A stretch of DNA of 61,424 bases from Elusimicrobiota bacterium (GCA_016788905.1 JAEURZ010000018.1:1-61424), one strand, 5' to 3'; positions 17,316 to 26,455 are shown, numbered from the stretch's first letter. Notes: generated by a model from the letters alone, not told the origin. Numbers and translations are program-made.

Positions 17316-18523
17316 AAAGTCTTCCAAAAGGGAGGGAGGAGACTACTCGGAGGAAGGAGAGAAACGAATTCACCACCTCTCGCTTCAAAAACTGAGTGTT
17401 GAGAGATTACTTTGGTCTCGTTCTCAGCGTTCACCGCCAGCAAACATAAGTCGATTGATTTCTCTTCCAGGGCCGCAGAAGGAAGAATGGGAAGACGAGA
17501 TCCAGGTATGAATTTCCCTTGTTTTTCTAGTTGATCGTCCACGACAAACTCAATGAAGGGAGTCATTCCGGTAAAATTGATGAGGGAAATCGCTCGACAA
17601 CCCGCCCCATAAATGGCAATTTTTTTGCCTTGGTTATGATGTATTTTCAAAAAGCCCAGAAGACCGTCACGAAAACGGGGCCATCGTTCGCTGAAGGCCA
17701 TTACGGCGCTCCGTAAATCTTCCAGAGGGGCCATCGCGTTGCAAAACTCCATTCTGTCTCCGTTTCGCCCAATCACAACAAGTGCTTCTCCGCTGAAATT
17801 ACTCGTTTCTTCGCGAATCACTCTGATGTTATATTTCGCAAGGAGGTGGTGCAGTGTCTTCTGGAAAAAGTAGTTGACATGTTCCTCCCAGATCGCGCTG
17901 TAATCAGCGACCTCCACGATGAAATCGAAATGGGGCACCTCGATTAACACATACCCACCCGGCTTGACCAATCTCATGATTCCGTCACAAAAAGACTGCA
18001 AGTTTGGAATGTGTTCCATGACTTGGCGGGTAATCAATAAATCATACTGTCCTTGGGCAGAAACCAATGTATCAGCCAACGCCCGATCAAAAAAAGCGTT
18101 GACAACGGAAAACCCCCGCGTCTGGGCAACGACGAACGCATCCTCCGCGGGCTCAATACCGAAAAGGTGTGTGAATCCAGCGTCGCGCAGGGCATTCAAA
18201 AATACCCCGTCATTGCACCCCACTTCCACAATCCGGGAATTTTTATTTATATTCGGTAGCTCATCAATCAGCGTCAATAAGCGCGGGATGTGCGGCTGAG
18301 GTTTCCACGAACTGAGGCAAACATACTTTTTGTAGAGCATGTGGGAAGGCACCGGATCAATTAATTGAACCAAACCGCACGCATCGCAAAAATACATTTT
18401 CACCGGATGTTTGTATTCATTTTGTGAAGGATTCAAAACGAAGTGGTGCGCAATGGGATGACGTCCCATGTCCAAAAGGGGCGAAAGTCTTTCCCCTCCA
18501 CATAATCGGCAAACACATTTCAT
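17312..18523 (-). CDS. Sugar C-methyltransferase (zinc-binding, second copy)
   Basis: The 403-residue protein has the same three-part layout as the gene at 14554-15807. It has an N-terminal CRLCGGE/CDACGLVQL zinc region, a SAM core with IVEVGCNDGVFLNAL (about 98-112) and VLIEVPHFD, and a C-terminal IAIYGAGCRAISLINF domain. It belongs to the TylC3/NovU-like sugar C-methyltransferases. The two copies are clearly different proteins rather than a recent duplication, and may act on different positions or sugars. A 136-nt gap with no convincing gene separates it from the acyltransferase gene. Confidence 0.8.
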   Translation of the reverse strand: MKCVCRLCGGERLSPLLDMGRHPIAHHFVLNPSQNEYKHPVKMYFCDACGLVQLIDPVPSHMLYKKYVCLSSWKPQPHIPRLLTLIDELPNINKNSRIVEVGCNDGVFLNALRDAGFTHLFGIEPAEDAFVVAQTRGFSVVNAFFDRALADTLVSAQGQYDLLITRQVMEHIPNLQSFCDGIMRLVKPGGYVLIEVPHFDFIVEVADYSAIWEEHVNYFFQKTLHHLLAKYNIRVIREETSNFSGEALVVIGRNGDRMEFCNAMAPLEDLRSAVMAFSERWPRFRDGLLGFLKIHHNQGKKIAIYGAGCRAISLINFTGMTPFIEFVVDDQLEKQGKFIPGSRLPILPSAALEEKSIDLCLLAVNAENETKVISQHSVFEARGGEFVSLLPPSSLLPPFWKTL

Positions 18524-18659
18524 TCAAACCTCCCTGCTCCGTCAATCTCGCCCAGGAGGGCGGGCCTGTCGCACGACATCCAGAGCTTCGTTGATCTGTC
18601 CAAAGAAAGAGGGATAGATTATCAATTCCCCCATGTTTCGTCTCCGCACTTTCTAGGCT

Positions 18660-19772
18660 CTAACGGGCGGACGAAAGGAACTTTCGTTCAAATCCAAAAA
18701 AGGAGACCGCGGACAAGGCAGCGGTCATGCCAAAACAAATGACAAAGAGCAAAAGATTAAAAATAAAGTTATTTTGAACATGAACAAAACGAAGGAAAAA
18801 TTGAATGACACAGACATTGACCGCCCAATGAAAAACATAGAAACCATAGGAGATTTTCCCCATGAATGTTAAAAATGCGCTTTCGAGAGAAAAAAGCGGG
18901 AAGGGATGAAACGCAACGATCACGATCAAGAGGCTAAAAACAAGAGAATACACGGTGTCCGTGAATATTCCGTAACGCACTCCCACAACGAAATGCACCA
19001 GCGCCCAGAACCAGACGGCCCACGGGATCCATCTCCTCTGAAAAAGACATTGAAGCCATTCGTTTTTGTACATTCGAATCCAAGCGAACAAGGCGCCGAT
19101 GGCCATGCAATCAAACCGGCACAATGAGAAAATCGATCCGACCCATTGAATTGAAAATTTCAATATGAAATACCGAACCACCGGCATGACGAGGACAAAA
19201 CCGACCAAACCGAGAAGAAGCCTTGGTCGGGGTATATTTTTTAATAGGAGCGGCCATATCAAGTAAAAATATTCCTCCACCCCCACTGACCACAGGGGCC
19301 CCCCAAAGGGGGGATGAGAGTAAAGAGAAATCGCAATCTGTGGAGACAGGAAAAGAAACAAAAGAAACCGATGTAGAAAATAACCGTCAAGAACAGTTCC
19401 AAGCACAGGAAATTTCATAAACGGAATAAATGGGAAGACAAAAAAAACTAACAGAACCCAAGAATAGTACAAGGGCCAGATGCGGAGCATTCGACGCAAG
19501 TAAAAGGAGGGGAGATGGATTATCAATGTCTCGCCTTCTTCGCACAATAGAAGGTAAGTAATCAAAAATCCGCTCAAAACAAAGAAACACGTGACGCCAT
19601 CGGCCGCAACGCGGGTCCCCATGTGAAACATCCAGTTGGGAATTCCGGCCCAACCTTTTGCCTGTTCCAAATGAGCGTAAAAAACGGAAAAGGCCGCCAA
19701 AAAACGAAATCCATAGAGCCCGCGAAGGTAAACTTTCCCTTGGGAGACCATTACGGTTGATTCGCCGCACAC
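18660..19772 (-). CDS. Acyltransferase 3 family membrane protein (OafA-like)
   Basis: The 370-residue protein is rich in hydrophobic segments (about ten predicted helices by eye) and has the acyltransferase-3 start GLYGFRFLAAFSVFYAH with the catalytic-type histidine. It also shows TCFFVLSGFLITYLL and FYLRRMLRIWPLYY motifs. Members O-acetylate or otherwise acylate surface sugars from the cytoplasmic membrane. The frame starts at a GTG (19772) six nucleotides after the dehydrogenase stop; an ATG at 19751 is equally possible. Neither has a clear ribosome site. Confidence 0.85.
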   Translation of the reverse strand: MCGESTVMVSQGKVYLRGLYGFRFLAAFSVFYAHLEQAKGWAGIPNWMFHMGTRVAADGVTCFFVLSGFLITYLLLCEEGETLIIHLPSFYLRRMLRIWPLYYSWVLLVFFVFPFIPFMKFPVLGTVLDGYFLHRFLLFLFLSPQIAISLYSHPPFGGPLWSVGVEEYFYLIWPLLLKNIPRPRLLLGLVGFVLVMPVVRYFILKFSIQWVGSIFSLCRFDCMAIGALFAWIRMYKNEWLQCLFQRRWIPWAVWFWALVHFVVGVRYGIFTDTVYSLVFSLLIVIVAFHPFPLFSLESAFLTFMGKISYGFYVFHWAVNVCVIQFFLRFVHVQNNFIFNLLLFVICFGMTAALSAVSFFGFERKFLSSAR

Positions 19773-19778
19773 ACCATT

Positions 19779-20828
19779 CTATTCATCTTTCCCGATGGTG
19801 AGAAGGCATCGACCGGCCACACACCCTTTGCGCAAATCATCGATGGCTGTATTAATTTGATCGATAGGATAACGTTTTGTCACAATATCATCCAACCGCA
19901 ATTTTCCTGCCCGCAGCAACCTTTCCAGTTTTGGGATATCGAATTCTGGTCGGCAACTTCCCCCTTCGGAGCCCGTGAGGAATTTTTTAAAATGGAGAGG
20001 AAGAGTGTAGAACCTTGGCTGACGGGCGTTCACGGGGGGAACACCCACTAAAATGGTGCGGCCTCTCGGGCTCGTTACGTTGTAGGCCAACTCAATCACG
20101 TCGGCGACCCCCGTGTTTTCGATGGTCACATCCGCTCCAGGAGCGCCCACAATTCTCTGAATTTCGGCTTCGATGTCGCCCATTTTTGGATTGAGCGTAT
20201 AGGTGGCGCCAAGGCGCTTCGCCAATTCCAGCTTGTTGTCATACAGGTCGATAGCGACAATGGGATATCCCCCCACCATGGCCGCAAATTGAATCATACT
20301 TAGGCCAACCCCCCCGGCCCCAAACACGACAATAGATTCTCCAATGCCAAGACGGGCGTCATTATTTATAACCCCCATCGCTGTGGTGATAGCGCACCCC
20401 ATAAGAGCACCTATTCCTGGGTCCAACTCCCTAGACACGGGGGTGAGACGGTTTTCAGAAATCACAGCGTATTCACTAAAAGTGGTAACCCAACCGGCGT
20501 TCACAAGACCCAACTTTGATTGATACTGAGGGGGGGGCGATTGGAGACCCGCACCTTTGCGCCAGTGACAGACCACCCGCTGGCCCGGCTTTACCGTTGT
20601 GACCCCCTCGCCGCATTCCATGACTTCGGCTGTCGCTTCATGGCCCAGCAAGTGCGGGAGAAACTTATCGGGCCCCTTTACGGCATCGATTTCGTTGATC
20701 TGCGCTCCGCAGATCCCGGTACAGATTATTTTGACCAACACCTGACCATACTTAAGGACAGGGGCTTCCAGTTCCTCTATGACGAGTGGCTTGCGACTTT
20801 CGACGAGGACGGCGGCTTTAAATTTCAT
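19779..20828 (-). CDS. Zinc-type alcohol/sugar dehydrogenase (MDR family)
   Basis: This 349-residue medium-chain dehydrogenase has an N-terminal GroES-like domain with the catalytic zinc pattern CTGICGAQINEID and GHEAT, and a Rossmann domain with VFGAGGVGLS (about 180). The four structural-zinc cysteines of classic alcohol dehydrogenases are absent: that loop reads HWRKGAGLQSPPP. Relatives occur in glycan loci, sometimes with transketolases. The substrate here is unknown. The start ATG overlaps the stop of a 34-codon frame that fills the gap to the DUF1016 gene. Confidence 0.8.
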   Translation of the reverse strand: MKFKAAVLVESRKPLVIEELEAPVLKYGQVLVKIICTGICGAQINEIDAVKGPDKFLPHLLGHEATAEVMECGEGVTTVKPGQRVVCHWRKGAGLQSPPPQYQSKLGLVNAGWVTTFSEYAVISENRLTPVSRELDPGIGALMGCAITTAMGVINNDARLGIGESIVVFGAGGVGLSMIQFAAMVGGYPIVAIDLYDNKLELAKRLGATYTLNPKMGDIEAEIQRIVGAPGADVTIENTGVADVIELAYNVTSPRGRTILVGVPPVNARQPRFYTLPLHFKKFLTGSEGGSCRPEFDIPKLERLLRAGKLRLDDIVTKRYPIDQINTAIDDLRKGCVAGRCLLTIGKDE

Positions 20829-20929
20829 TCGCGAATGGAATTAATGGAGTCAAATTGGATCTGGACTCCATTGGTGGGCAACGGATTGGTGTATATGAAA
20901 TTCAGTGCATGGAGCGTTTTCGGGGTCAT
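20825..20929 (-). CDS. Possible 34-aa small protein between DUF1016 gene and dehydrogenase
   Basis: A 34-codon frame exactly tiles the gap. Its ATG overlaps the DUF1016 stop as ATGA, and its TGA overlaps the dehydrogenase ATG as ATGA. The peptide starts MTPKTLHALNFIYTN and resembles nothing I know. The double ATGA fit matches the coupling style of the locus. A frame of this length is not rare by chance, so it may be either a real coupled small protein or the 3' remnant of a gene cut off when the DUF1016 gene arrived. Confidence 0.3.
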   Translation of the reverse strand: MTPKTLHALNFIYTNPLPTNGVQIQFDSINSIRE

Positions 20930-22044
20930 TGGGTTTGTTTTGGTTTGGCCCAGCGCTTCAACAGAGACAGGCGGGTGCGATTGAGTTCCTCAACAATGGC
21001 TTTTTCTTCGGGCAAAACAGTCCTGTATTCAGCGGCCAGAACCTTGTTGGGCAAGTCCTCCAGAGAATATTTTGCCACGGATTCATCTTTCTGCGCGCAA
21101 AGGATTAGTCCAACGGGCGGATTTTCGTCTGGGTTGGTCCAATGAGCTTTGGCATAATTTAAATACATATGCATTTGGCCAGCATCGGAGTGAGTGAACT
21201 TCCCGAGCTTGAGGTCGATCAGCACCAAACATCGCAATCGTCTGTGATAGAAAAGCAAATCGATTCGGTACCACTCATCTCCAATTCGCATCCTCTTTTG
21301 CCTTGCCGCAAAAGTGAAATTTGCTCCCAACTCCAACAGAAAAGACTCCAAATGGAGAATCAATGCCTCCTCCAGTTGATTTTCGGAATACTCATCTTTC
21401 AGACCAAGGAATTCCAAAACATAAGGATCTTTGATTTCCTGTTCGGGGGTAAGAGGATTTTCTTCTCTCTGATTCTTTATTAGCATAGCCGCTTTGTTGC
21501 GCGACAAAGCCGTGCGCTCGTAAAATTGGCTGTCGATTTGTCGTTCCATTTGCCGAATGGACCACCCTCCGCGCAAGCACTCCGCTTCGTAGAATCGGCG
21601 CGCATTCTCATTTTTTACGTTCAGAAGTCGAACGTAGTGGGACCAAGAAAGCCTCAATTGTTCTGCGAGAGTCCTGAGCCCACGGGTCTCTGATTTCGCA
21701 GACAGTGTCTGCGAAATTGGCCATTGGAGATAGAAAGCCCGCATTTGTTCAAGATTTCTCTCTGAAAATCCACGCCCAAGGGGGGCCAAATCCCGAGACA
21801 ACTTTTCCACCAGGCCCTTCCCATAGGCTGCCCTTCTTTTTCCGTGTTGATCAAACTCCACAATCCGTCGGCCAATTTCCCAACAAGTGGCCACCAACAT
21901 TCCATTGACAGCACGCACCGCAGTCCGTCGGGCATTCTCCAGAAGGCCCCGAATACTTCCGACCAGGCGGCCATAACGGGTCGCTCCCCGCCTAACAGAC
22001 CGACGGCTAAAGGTCAAATGTTTCTCAGGTTTTTTTACTGCCAT
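20926..22044 (-). CDS. DUF1016/YhcG-type PDDEXK nuclease, copy 1
   Basis: The 372-residue protein has the DUF1016 architecture. An N-terminal helical domain (about 20-120, with CWEIGRRIVEF and ERNLEQMRAFY) is followed by a variable linker, a middle domain (LSWSHYVRLL) and a C-terminal PDDEXK nuclease core. The core shows RIDLLFYHRRLRCLVLIDLKLG and AGQMHMYLNY. The catalytic ELK position reads DLK, which could weaken or change the metal site. YhcG-like proteins are linked to DNA restriction and mobile regions, but their role is not settled. Start: GGAGA before ATG. Two other copies lie at 32774 and 34343. Confidence 0.85.
   Translation of the reverse strand: MAVKKPEKHLTFSRRSVRRGATRYGRLVGSIRGLLENARRTAVRAVNGMLVATCWEIGRRIVEFDQHGKRRAAYGKGLVEKLSRDLAPLGRGFSERNLEQMRAFYLQWPISQTLSAKSETRGLRTLAEQLRLSWSHYVRLLNVKNENARRFYEAECLRGGWSIRQMERQIDSQFYERTALSRNKAAMLIKNQREENPLTPEQEIKDPYVLEFLGLKDEYSENQLEEALILHLESFLLELGANFTFAARQKRMRIGDEWYRIDLLFYHRRLRCLVLIDLKLGKFTHSDAGQMHMYLNYAKAHWTNPDENPPVGLILCAQKDESVAKYSLEDLPNKVLAAEYRTVLPEEKAIVEELNRTRLSLLKRWAKPKQTQ
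21693..21717. repeat. Perfect 25-bp palindrome in the DUF1016 copy 1 linker
   Basis: The arms ATTTCGCAGACA (21693-21704) and TGTCTGCGAAAT (21706-21717) are perfectly complementary around a single G. The palindrome is inside the coding sequence, in frame, and encodes ISQTLSAK in the linker after the first DUF1016 domain. Copies 2 and 3 of the family carry different palindromes at the same place. Confidence 0.8.
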
Positions 22045-22065
22045 GAATTCTCCATCTGAAATAAC

Positions 22066-22731
22066 TCAAGACTCAAAATATATGAAACCATAATCTCCGG
22101 TGTAACCACAAAGCTTATAAAACCAGGCCCATTCCTGAGGTGTGTAGAAACTTTCGCAGGTGAGTTGCCAATAGAGCATATTGGCTTTTTCTTCCTCGTT
22201 TCGGTAGGATTCAACACAAATGTATTTGTTCATTTTTCCCACACGTTCGATTTCTTTCACCGCGTCATGAAGCTCATAATTGTAAAGGTTGTGAAGAGTT
22301 GTGTTGGAATAAACGAAATCGAAAGACTTGTCAGGGAAGGGTAATTGGGTGGCGTTCCCTACCTGAAGGAACGGCTTCACTTCTTCCTTTGCATTATCGA
22401 TGGCGTAAGTTGAAATATCAATCCCGGAAATTTGCAAGCCCGGGACCGCCCGTTGGAATTCGTACAACATATACCCTTTGCCGCAACCCACATCCAATAT
22501 TCTGTCCCCCGATTTCAAGCCATAATGTTTGGCGATGGTCTGGGCCAGGGGGAACCAACGGCCATCATAACGGTACCCTCCAAACCCGAACTTTCGGTCC
22601 CCGTCCCAGTATTCCGAACCGTATTTTTTAGCGATTCGAGCGGCCTGTGCCTTGGGGAATTCCGTGACACGGCCCACGTAGTCTCGTTTGGTGGATTTAT
22701 TTAAAACCTGAATAAAATCAATTTGTTCCAT
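22066..22731 (-). CDS. SAM-dependent methyltransferase
   Basis: This class I methyltransferase of about 221 residues has the SAM motif RILDVGCGKGYMLYEF (about residue 75), the acidic ISGIDIS strand and LPFPDKSFDFVYSN. The N-terminal block KRDYVGRVTEFPKA and the YWDGDRKFGFGGYRYDGRW segment are typical of methyltransferases in nonulosonic-acid and LPS loci. The frame opens at 22788. The ATG at 22731 has GGAGACGGGG upstream, starts where family members start (MEQIDFIQVLN) and avoids overlapping the upstream gene. The acceptor sugar is unknown. Confidence 0.78.
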   Translation of the reverse strand: MEQIDFIQVLNKSTKRDYVGRVTEFPKAQAARIAKKYGSEYWDGDRKFGFGGYRYDGRWFPLAQTIAKHYGLKSGDRILDVGCGKGYMLYEFQRAVPGLQISGIDISTYAIDNAKEEVKPFLQVGNATQLPFPDKSFDFVYSNTTLHNLYNYELHDAVKEIERVGKMNKYICVESYRNEEEKANMLYWQLTCESFYTPQEWAWFYKLCGYTGDYGFIYFES

Positions 22732-22766
22732 CCCCGTCTCCAATAAACAGTATTTTATAGAATTAT

Positions 22767-23741
22767 CTACCATCGCCAGAACTTCCATCCATGAGATTCG
22801 ATGCGTTGCCCAATTCGAAAGGTCACCCTTTGAAAAACATGAAGAATCAGCGCCCTTAGAGAAAGGGTTTCAAGAATAGAGCGCTGCCTCCCTTTTTTCG
22901 AGCGGTCCAGTAGCGGGACATAACTTCGACTGGGTGGATTTGGAAAAAACTGAAGCCGATAAGCATAATTCCCATCGGAACCCATACACTGATAGGCATA
23001 ACGGAAATCCTCTTTGGATTGCTTCTGAAAAACGTAACAAATCCCAAGGCAAGCCCCATCTTTTGACCATTGGAGAATGTCCAAGAGTTCATTCGAAAGC
23101 GGGATGTAAAACTGATCCACTCCATAATTGCCTTTCAATGCACGTGGAAGGATCCGGAGCTCTTCTTTATCGATATATTTCCGATTTAGCGTGACAAGAA
23201 AGGAGGAAAAAAGAACGCGATAACCATTGGCGGCCGCCATGCTTTCAAAAAATGAAAGGTCAAAATTGTGAAAACCGTTTCCGCCATAGAGACACTGACT
23301 GATGTGAATGATCCCGCCTGGTTTGCATAAACGATGCACTGTCCGATATGTTTCACCGATGTTGAATACGTGCTCATTGGTCCCATGATCGGTGACCATG
23401 TCAAACTGCCCCAGAAGGGTAGAATCCGTGAAAGGGAGATTCAGATCATGTGGTATAGCCCCATAGTTATGATTGAGATCAATGCACCGGTATTCCTCAA
23501 CCCCGAGAAGTTGATAAAAAGGCTTGGCCGGACAGCGGGGATCTCCTGGCCAATAATTTAAGTTTGAAAATGGTTTATGATCGTATGAAGTTATACCCGC
23601 TGCGTGAAGATATCCTTCAAATTGGTGGGGTGTCAGGTGCAATTCTTGCGAACCCATTTCAATAATCGACTTGACGTTTGAGAACAGGTTTCTTTGCCAC
23701 AACTCAAGATTCAGTTTGACTGCCGCAGGACCAAGTCCCAT
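22767..23741 (-). CDS. SAM-dependent methyltransferase-like protein
   Basis: The 324-residue protein has weak but recognisable class I methyltransferase features in the middle. These are the EYRCIDLNHNYGAIPHDLN strand-loop, QFDMVTDHGTNEHV and the LCKPGGIIHIS post-core strand. The glycine-rich SAM loop is atypical. The C-terminal 80 residues are basic. It precedes another methyltransferase gene, with a 35-nt gap to the start chosen there, in the nucleotide-sugar region. I cannot name the substrate. Confidence 0.6.
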   Translation of the reverse strand: MGLGPAAVKLNLELWQRNLFSNVKSIIEMGSQELHLTPHQFEGYLHAAGITSYDHKPFSNLNYWPGDPRCPAKPFYQLLGVEEYRCIDLNHNYGAIPHDLNLPFTDSTLLGQFDMVTDHGTNEHVFNIGETYRTVHRLCKPGGIIHISQCLYGGNGFHNFDLSFFESMAAANGYRVLFSSFLVTLNRKYIDKEELRILPRALKGNYGVDQFYIPLSNELLDILQWSKDGACLGICYVFQKQSKEDFRYAYQCMGSDGNYAYRLQFFPNPPSRSYVPLLDRSKKGRQRSILETLSLRALILHVFQRVTFRIGQRIESHGWKFWRW

Positions 23742-23759
23742 ATTGCTTTCTCCTTTTGC

Positions 23760-24797
23760 TTATCCTAGCATGTGGTCTAAAAAAAAGCCCTTCTCGATGG
23801 ATGCCGCCAGGACTTCCCATTGGCGTTTTGATTTATCAATTTGAAGCATTTTTCGTTCCCCAACATCGACTCCTGCGAATATCCGACGTTCCCCTTCCAC
23901 CTTAAGGAATTCATTAAGTAGTATGAGACACCATTTCAAAGCCAACATCGGATAAATCAACCGCAAACGGCGCAGGCCGTCCGAGGTTCCAGTCAACCGC
24001 TGGGACATTTCTCGGACAAACCTCGGGTGGAGATCCAGAGGCATCGGCACGGCCGGGTGCAGGCAAGAGTTGGCAATCATTTGCGCCGGATCATCCCACC
24101 CCGCGTATTCAAAATCCAGGAAAACCAAATGTCCCTCTCGCCTCAGTGTGTTCTGAAACCCGTGGTCGGCGGGGCTTAACGTTAGCTGAGCCGGATCTAA
24201 AACTTTGTCGATGGTGAATCCTGATTTCGCCTGATTCTTTAAAAAATTCTCTAAAGCTTCATACGCCCAAGAGAGCGGCCCGTTAATAAAATCGGCCGCT
24301 ACGGGGTCCATCCGTGGATCGATTTCCTGTTGCAAACGTCGAAAGCGGCGGGAGACATTCACCCAATATTCGGCTAACGAAGGAGCGTAATCCGATGCGG
24401 TCGGTAATCGTTGGGCTTCTGGTCGGTCTTTTCGATTATACAAATCTTCCAAAAATGTGATGAGCTGTTCCACTTCCGCCCATGAGATATCGGCGGGAGT
24501 CAACGGAATCCCATCGATATACTCATAGAGTCCCAGAGATTCCTCGCGAAACATCCCAAATGGCTGGGGGACACGATGCACCCCTGTTTCCCACAGAAAC
24601 GTTAACATCTTAAACTCGGTCCCCAGGCGATCTCGGGGATCGTCGGGGTGGCGAAAATAAATCTTTGCGACCCGGGCGCCTGCCGACAAATCCACCTTGG
24701 CCACCACGTTGTTGCCCACCCCGTTCAGGAGAGAAACCCCCTTAGGGCATTCGCCCGTAACGCGCTCCACAATGGAAGCCACGTCACCCGGCGTCAT
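23760..24797 (-). CDS. APH/choline-kinase-type phosphotransferase
   Basis: The 345-residue protein has an aminoglycoside-phosphotransferase-like kinase fold. It has LLNGVGNNVVAKVDL (nucleotide loop), YEYIDGIPLTP (hinge), a catalytic-loop equivalent LSPADHGFQNTLRR with D and N, and the metal-binding VFLDFEYAGWDDPA. In glycan clusters such kinases usually phosphorylate a sugar or small alcohol rather than a drug. The stop of the HAD gene overlaps its ATG (ATGA), so a kinase and a phosphatase-fold protein are co-translated. The substrate is unknown. Confidence 0.75.
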   Translation of the reverse strand: MTPGDVASIVERVTGECPKGVSLLNGVGNNVVAKVDLSAGARVAKIYFRHPDDPRDRLGTEFKMLTFLWETGVHRVPQPFGMFREESLGLYEYIDGIPLTPADISWAEVEQLITFLEDLYNRKDRPEAQRLPTASDYAPSLAEYWVNVSRRFRRLQQEIDPRMDPVAADFINGPLSWAYEALENFLKNQAKSGFTIDKVLDPAQLTLSPADHGFQNTLRREGHLVFLDFEYAGWDDPAQMIANSCLHPAVPMPLDLHPRFVREMSQRLTGTSDGLRRLRLIYPMLALKWCLILLNEFLKVEGERRIFAGVDVGERKMLQIDKSKRQWEVLAASIEKGFFLDHMLG

Positions 24798-25447
24798 GCC
24801 AGAAGATCCTCTTCAAACGCACGCGCGACATGGTCCCAGGTTGTAAAGGAACGGTATCCCTCCAATTTCTCTGGTGGTAGATCTGGAGCAAAAAGCCACT
24901 TCTTCACTCCCATTGGAAAATGGGGTTCAGCGAAGACCTCTTTCAAATCGTCGATAAAATGGGTACACCCAAGAGTGCGAATGCGGTTCAGCTTGTCCTT
25001 CCGTGTGGGCTCAAAAAAGACCTCATCACGGGATAAGGCAACCCCATCGTAGAATCCATAACTTTCCAACCAACGCTGTCCCGCTTCATGTAGATCGTGT
25101 GCTGGCCCACCCACGGCGTGGGGTGTCTTATGGCTAATGACATACACCGGGATTCCTTTTTGACGACACAGAACGAGAAACTCTCTCGCGCCTGGGAATG
25201 GGAGCGCTTCGGAGAGAAGAGGGCCATAAACTATTCCTTGCAATTCTGTCCATTCCGTATCGCGCCCTTGATCCCTCAAAATTTGGCGAACCGCGTCTTT
25301 CCCCCCGGAAAGTTCGGGCGGAATCATCCTACGCTCACAGGCGACCCGAAAAAAAAGGGGGGCGCAACAGACGAGCGTGTTGTCGAAATCAATTCCTATG
25401 CGCACAGAGCGCCCGTAACGATCCGAGGTATTCGACGGGACCGACAT
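24794..25447 (-). CDS. HAD-superfamily hydrolase-like protein
   Basis: The protein of about 217 residues starts its fold with IGIDFDNTLV, the HAD nucleophile loop (DxD). It has a VYVISHKT motif II region and a THFIDDLKEVF acidic motif IV. The frame extends upstream through a palindromic element to 25522. The ATG at 25447 has AAGGAG upstream and directly precedes the fold, so the upstream part is not coding. In context it could be the phosphatase of a sugar-phosphate pathway with the SIS isomerase and HldE-like fusion nearby. It is not a typical GmhB, so this is inference. Confidence 0.7.
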   Translation of the reverse strand: MSVPSNTSDRYGRSVRIGIDFDNTLVCCAPLFFRVACERRMIPPELSGGKDAVRQILRDQGRDTEWTELQGIVYGPLLSEALPFPGAREFLVLCRQKGIPVYVISHKTPHAVGGPAHDLHEAGQRWLESYGFYDGVALSRDEVFFEPTRKDKLNRIRTLGCTHFIDDLKEVFAEPHFPMGVKKWLFAPDLPPEKLEGYRSFTTWDHVARAFEEDLLA

Positions 25448-25492
25448 ACAGATCTCCTTCCTACCGTAATTCCACCCCCCCTCTCCCTTTCT

Positions 25493-25516
25493 CCCTCTCC
25501 CGCAAGCGGGAGAGGG
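25493..25516. repeat. REP-like GC-rich palindrome
   Basis: CCCTCTCCCGC-AA-GCGGGAGAGGG forms an 11-bp-arm hairpin in the gap between the transketolase stop and the HAD start. It resembles the common intergenic palindromes of many bacterial genomes. No run of T follows on the minus strand, so it is not a standard terminator. Related palindromes lie at 37491-37519 and 38395-38421. Confidence 0.65.
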
Positions 25517-25531
25517 AAACACTTTAAAATT

Positions 25532-26455
25532 CTAAATGGCCTTGAGAAACGACAACACCTTAGCGGCCATCGCTTCGGGAGAGAGGCCAACCCGTTCTCG
25601 GGCGGATTCATTGTCAACTGCTCCCCTAAAAAATTCGTCGGGGGTTCCGATTCGGCACAAGCGGGCTGGAGAAGGGTTGTCTGCTAGCCACTCGGCCACG
25701 CTTCCGCCAAGCCCACCTTGAACACTGTGATCTTCCACCGTGACCATTAGAGAAAATGCAGAAAACGCTTCCCGAAGGAAACCCTGATCCAAGGGCTTTA
25801 CCGTATGAAAACTGACCACTTGAGCGGAGACACCTTTTCGCTCCAAAATCTCTGCCGATTTCATTGTCAAAGAAAGAATGTGCCCATTGCTGAGGAGACA
25901 AACATGGGTTCCCGGTTTAACGACAATGGCTTTCCCAATCGTAAAAGGGGGAGGCTGGGAGTGGATTAGGGGTTCCCCCTTCTTCCCCAGTCGAAGAAAG
26001 ACGGGCCCCTCTTGCTGAAGAGAGGCGCGCAGAGACATACGAACTTCCATGGGGTCCCCCGGGCACACCACCGCCATGTTTGGCAGAACGCGAAGGGCGG
26101 CCACATCCTCCAAAGAATGATGAGTGGCTCCCAAAGAGGCGTAACTGAGTCCAGCCCCCACACCGACGAGAACGACCGGAAGGCAGTGATAGCATAAGTC
26201 GATCCGGATTTGCTCGTAGCACCGGGTCGTGAGAAAGGAGTTAATGGTATAGACGACCGGGCGAAACCCGGTCATGGCCATGCCCGCCGCCAGCCCGATC
26301 ATATTGGCCTCGGCCGCTCCGGCATTCACAAACCGTCCAGGCGCGGCCGCTTTAAAATCATCGAACAATCGGTTTCCAATATCGCCAGACACCAGAACAA
26401 CCCGAGGATCTTCTTTTGCGAGAGCGGTAATTTCAGAAGCGAATGCGTTTCTCAT
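25532..26455 (-). CDS. Transketolase, C-terminal subunit
   Basis: The 307-residue protein corresponds to the pyrimidine-binding and C-terminal domains of transketolase, encoded as a separate subunit. It shows GDIGNRL, the thiamine-activating glutamate region NAGAAEANMIGLAAGMA, GATHHSLEDVAALR and GVSAQVVSFHTVKPLD. Split transketolases in surface-glycan loci are thought to make specialised ketose phosphates. It is ATGA-coupled to the N-terminal subunit gene just upstream, so both halves are made together. Confidence 0.87.
   Translation of the reverse strand: MRNAFASEITALAKEDPRVVLVSGDIGNRLFDDFKAAAPGRFVNAGAAEANMIGLAAGMAMTGFRPVVYTINSFLTTRCYEQIRIDLCYHCLPVVLVGVGAGLSYASLGATHHSLEDVAALRVLPNMAVVCPGDPMEVRMSLRASLQQEGPVFLRLGKKGEPLIHSQPPPFTIGKAIVVKPGTHVCLLSNGHILSLTMKSAEILERKGVSAQVVSFHTVKPLDQGFLREAFSAFSLMVTVEDHSVQGGLGGSVAEWLADNPSPARLCRIGTPDEFFRGAVDNESARERVGLSPEAMAAKVLSFLKAI

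Noticed and set aside
18542-18634. 30-codon frame ending INEALDVVRQARPPGRD in the gap between the acyltransferase and the methyltransferase
   Set aside because: It faintly resembles the C-terminus of zinc dehydrogenases, but it is short, lacks a ribosome site and could arise by chance.
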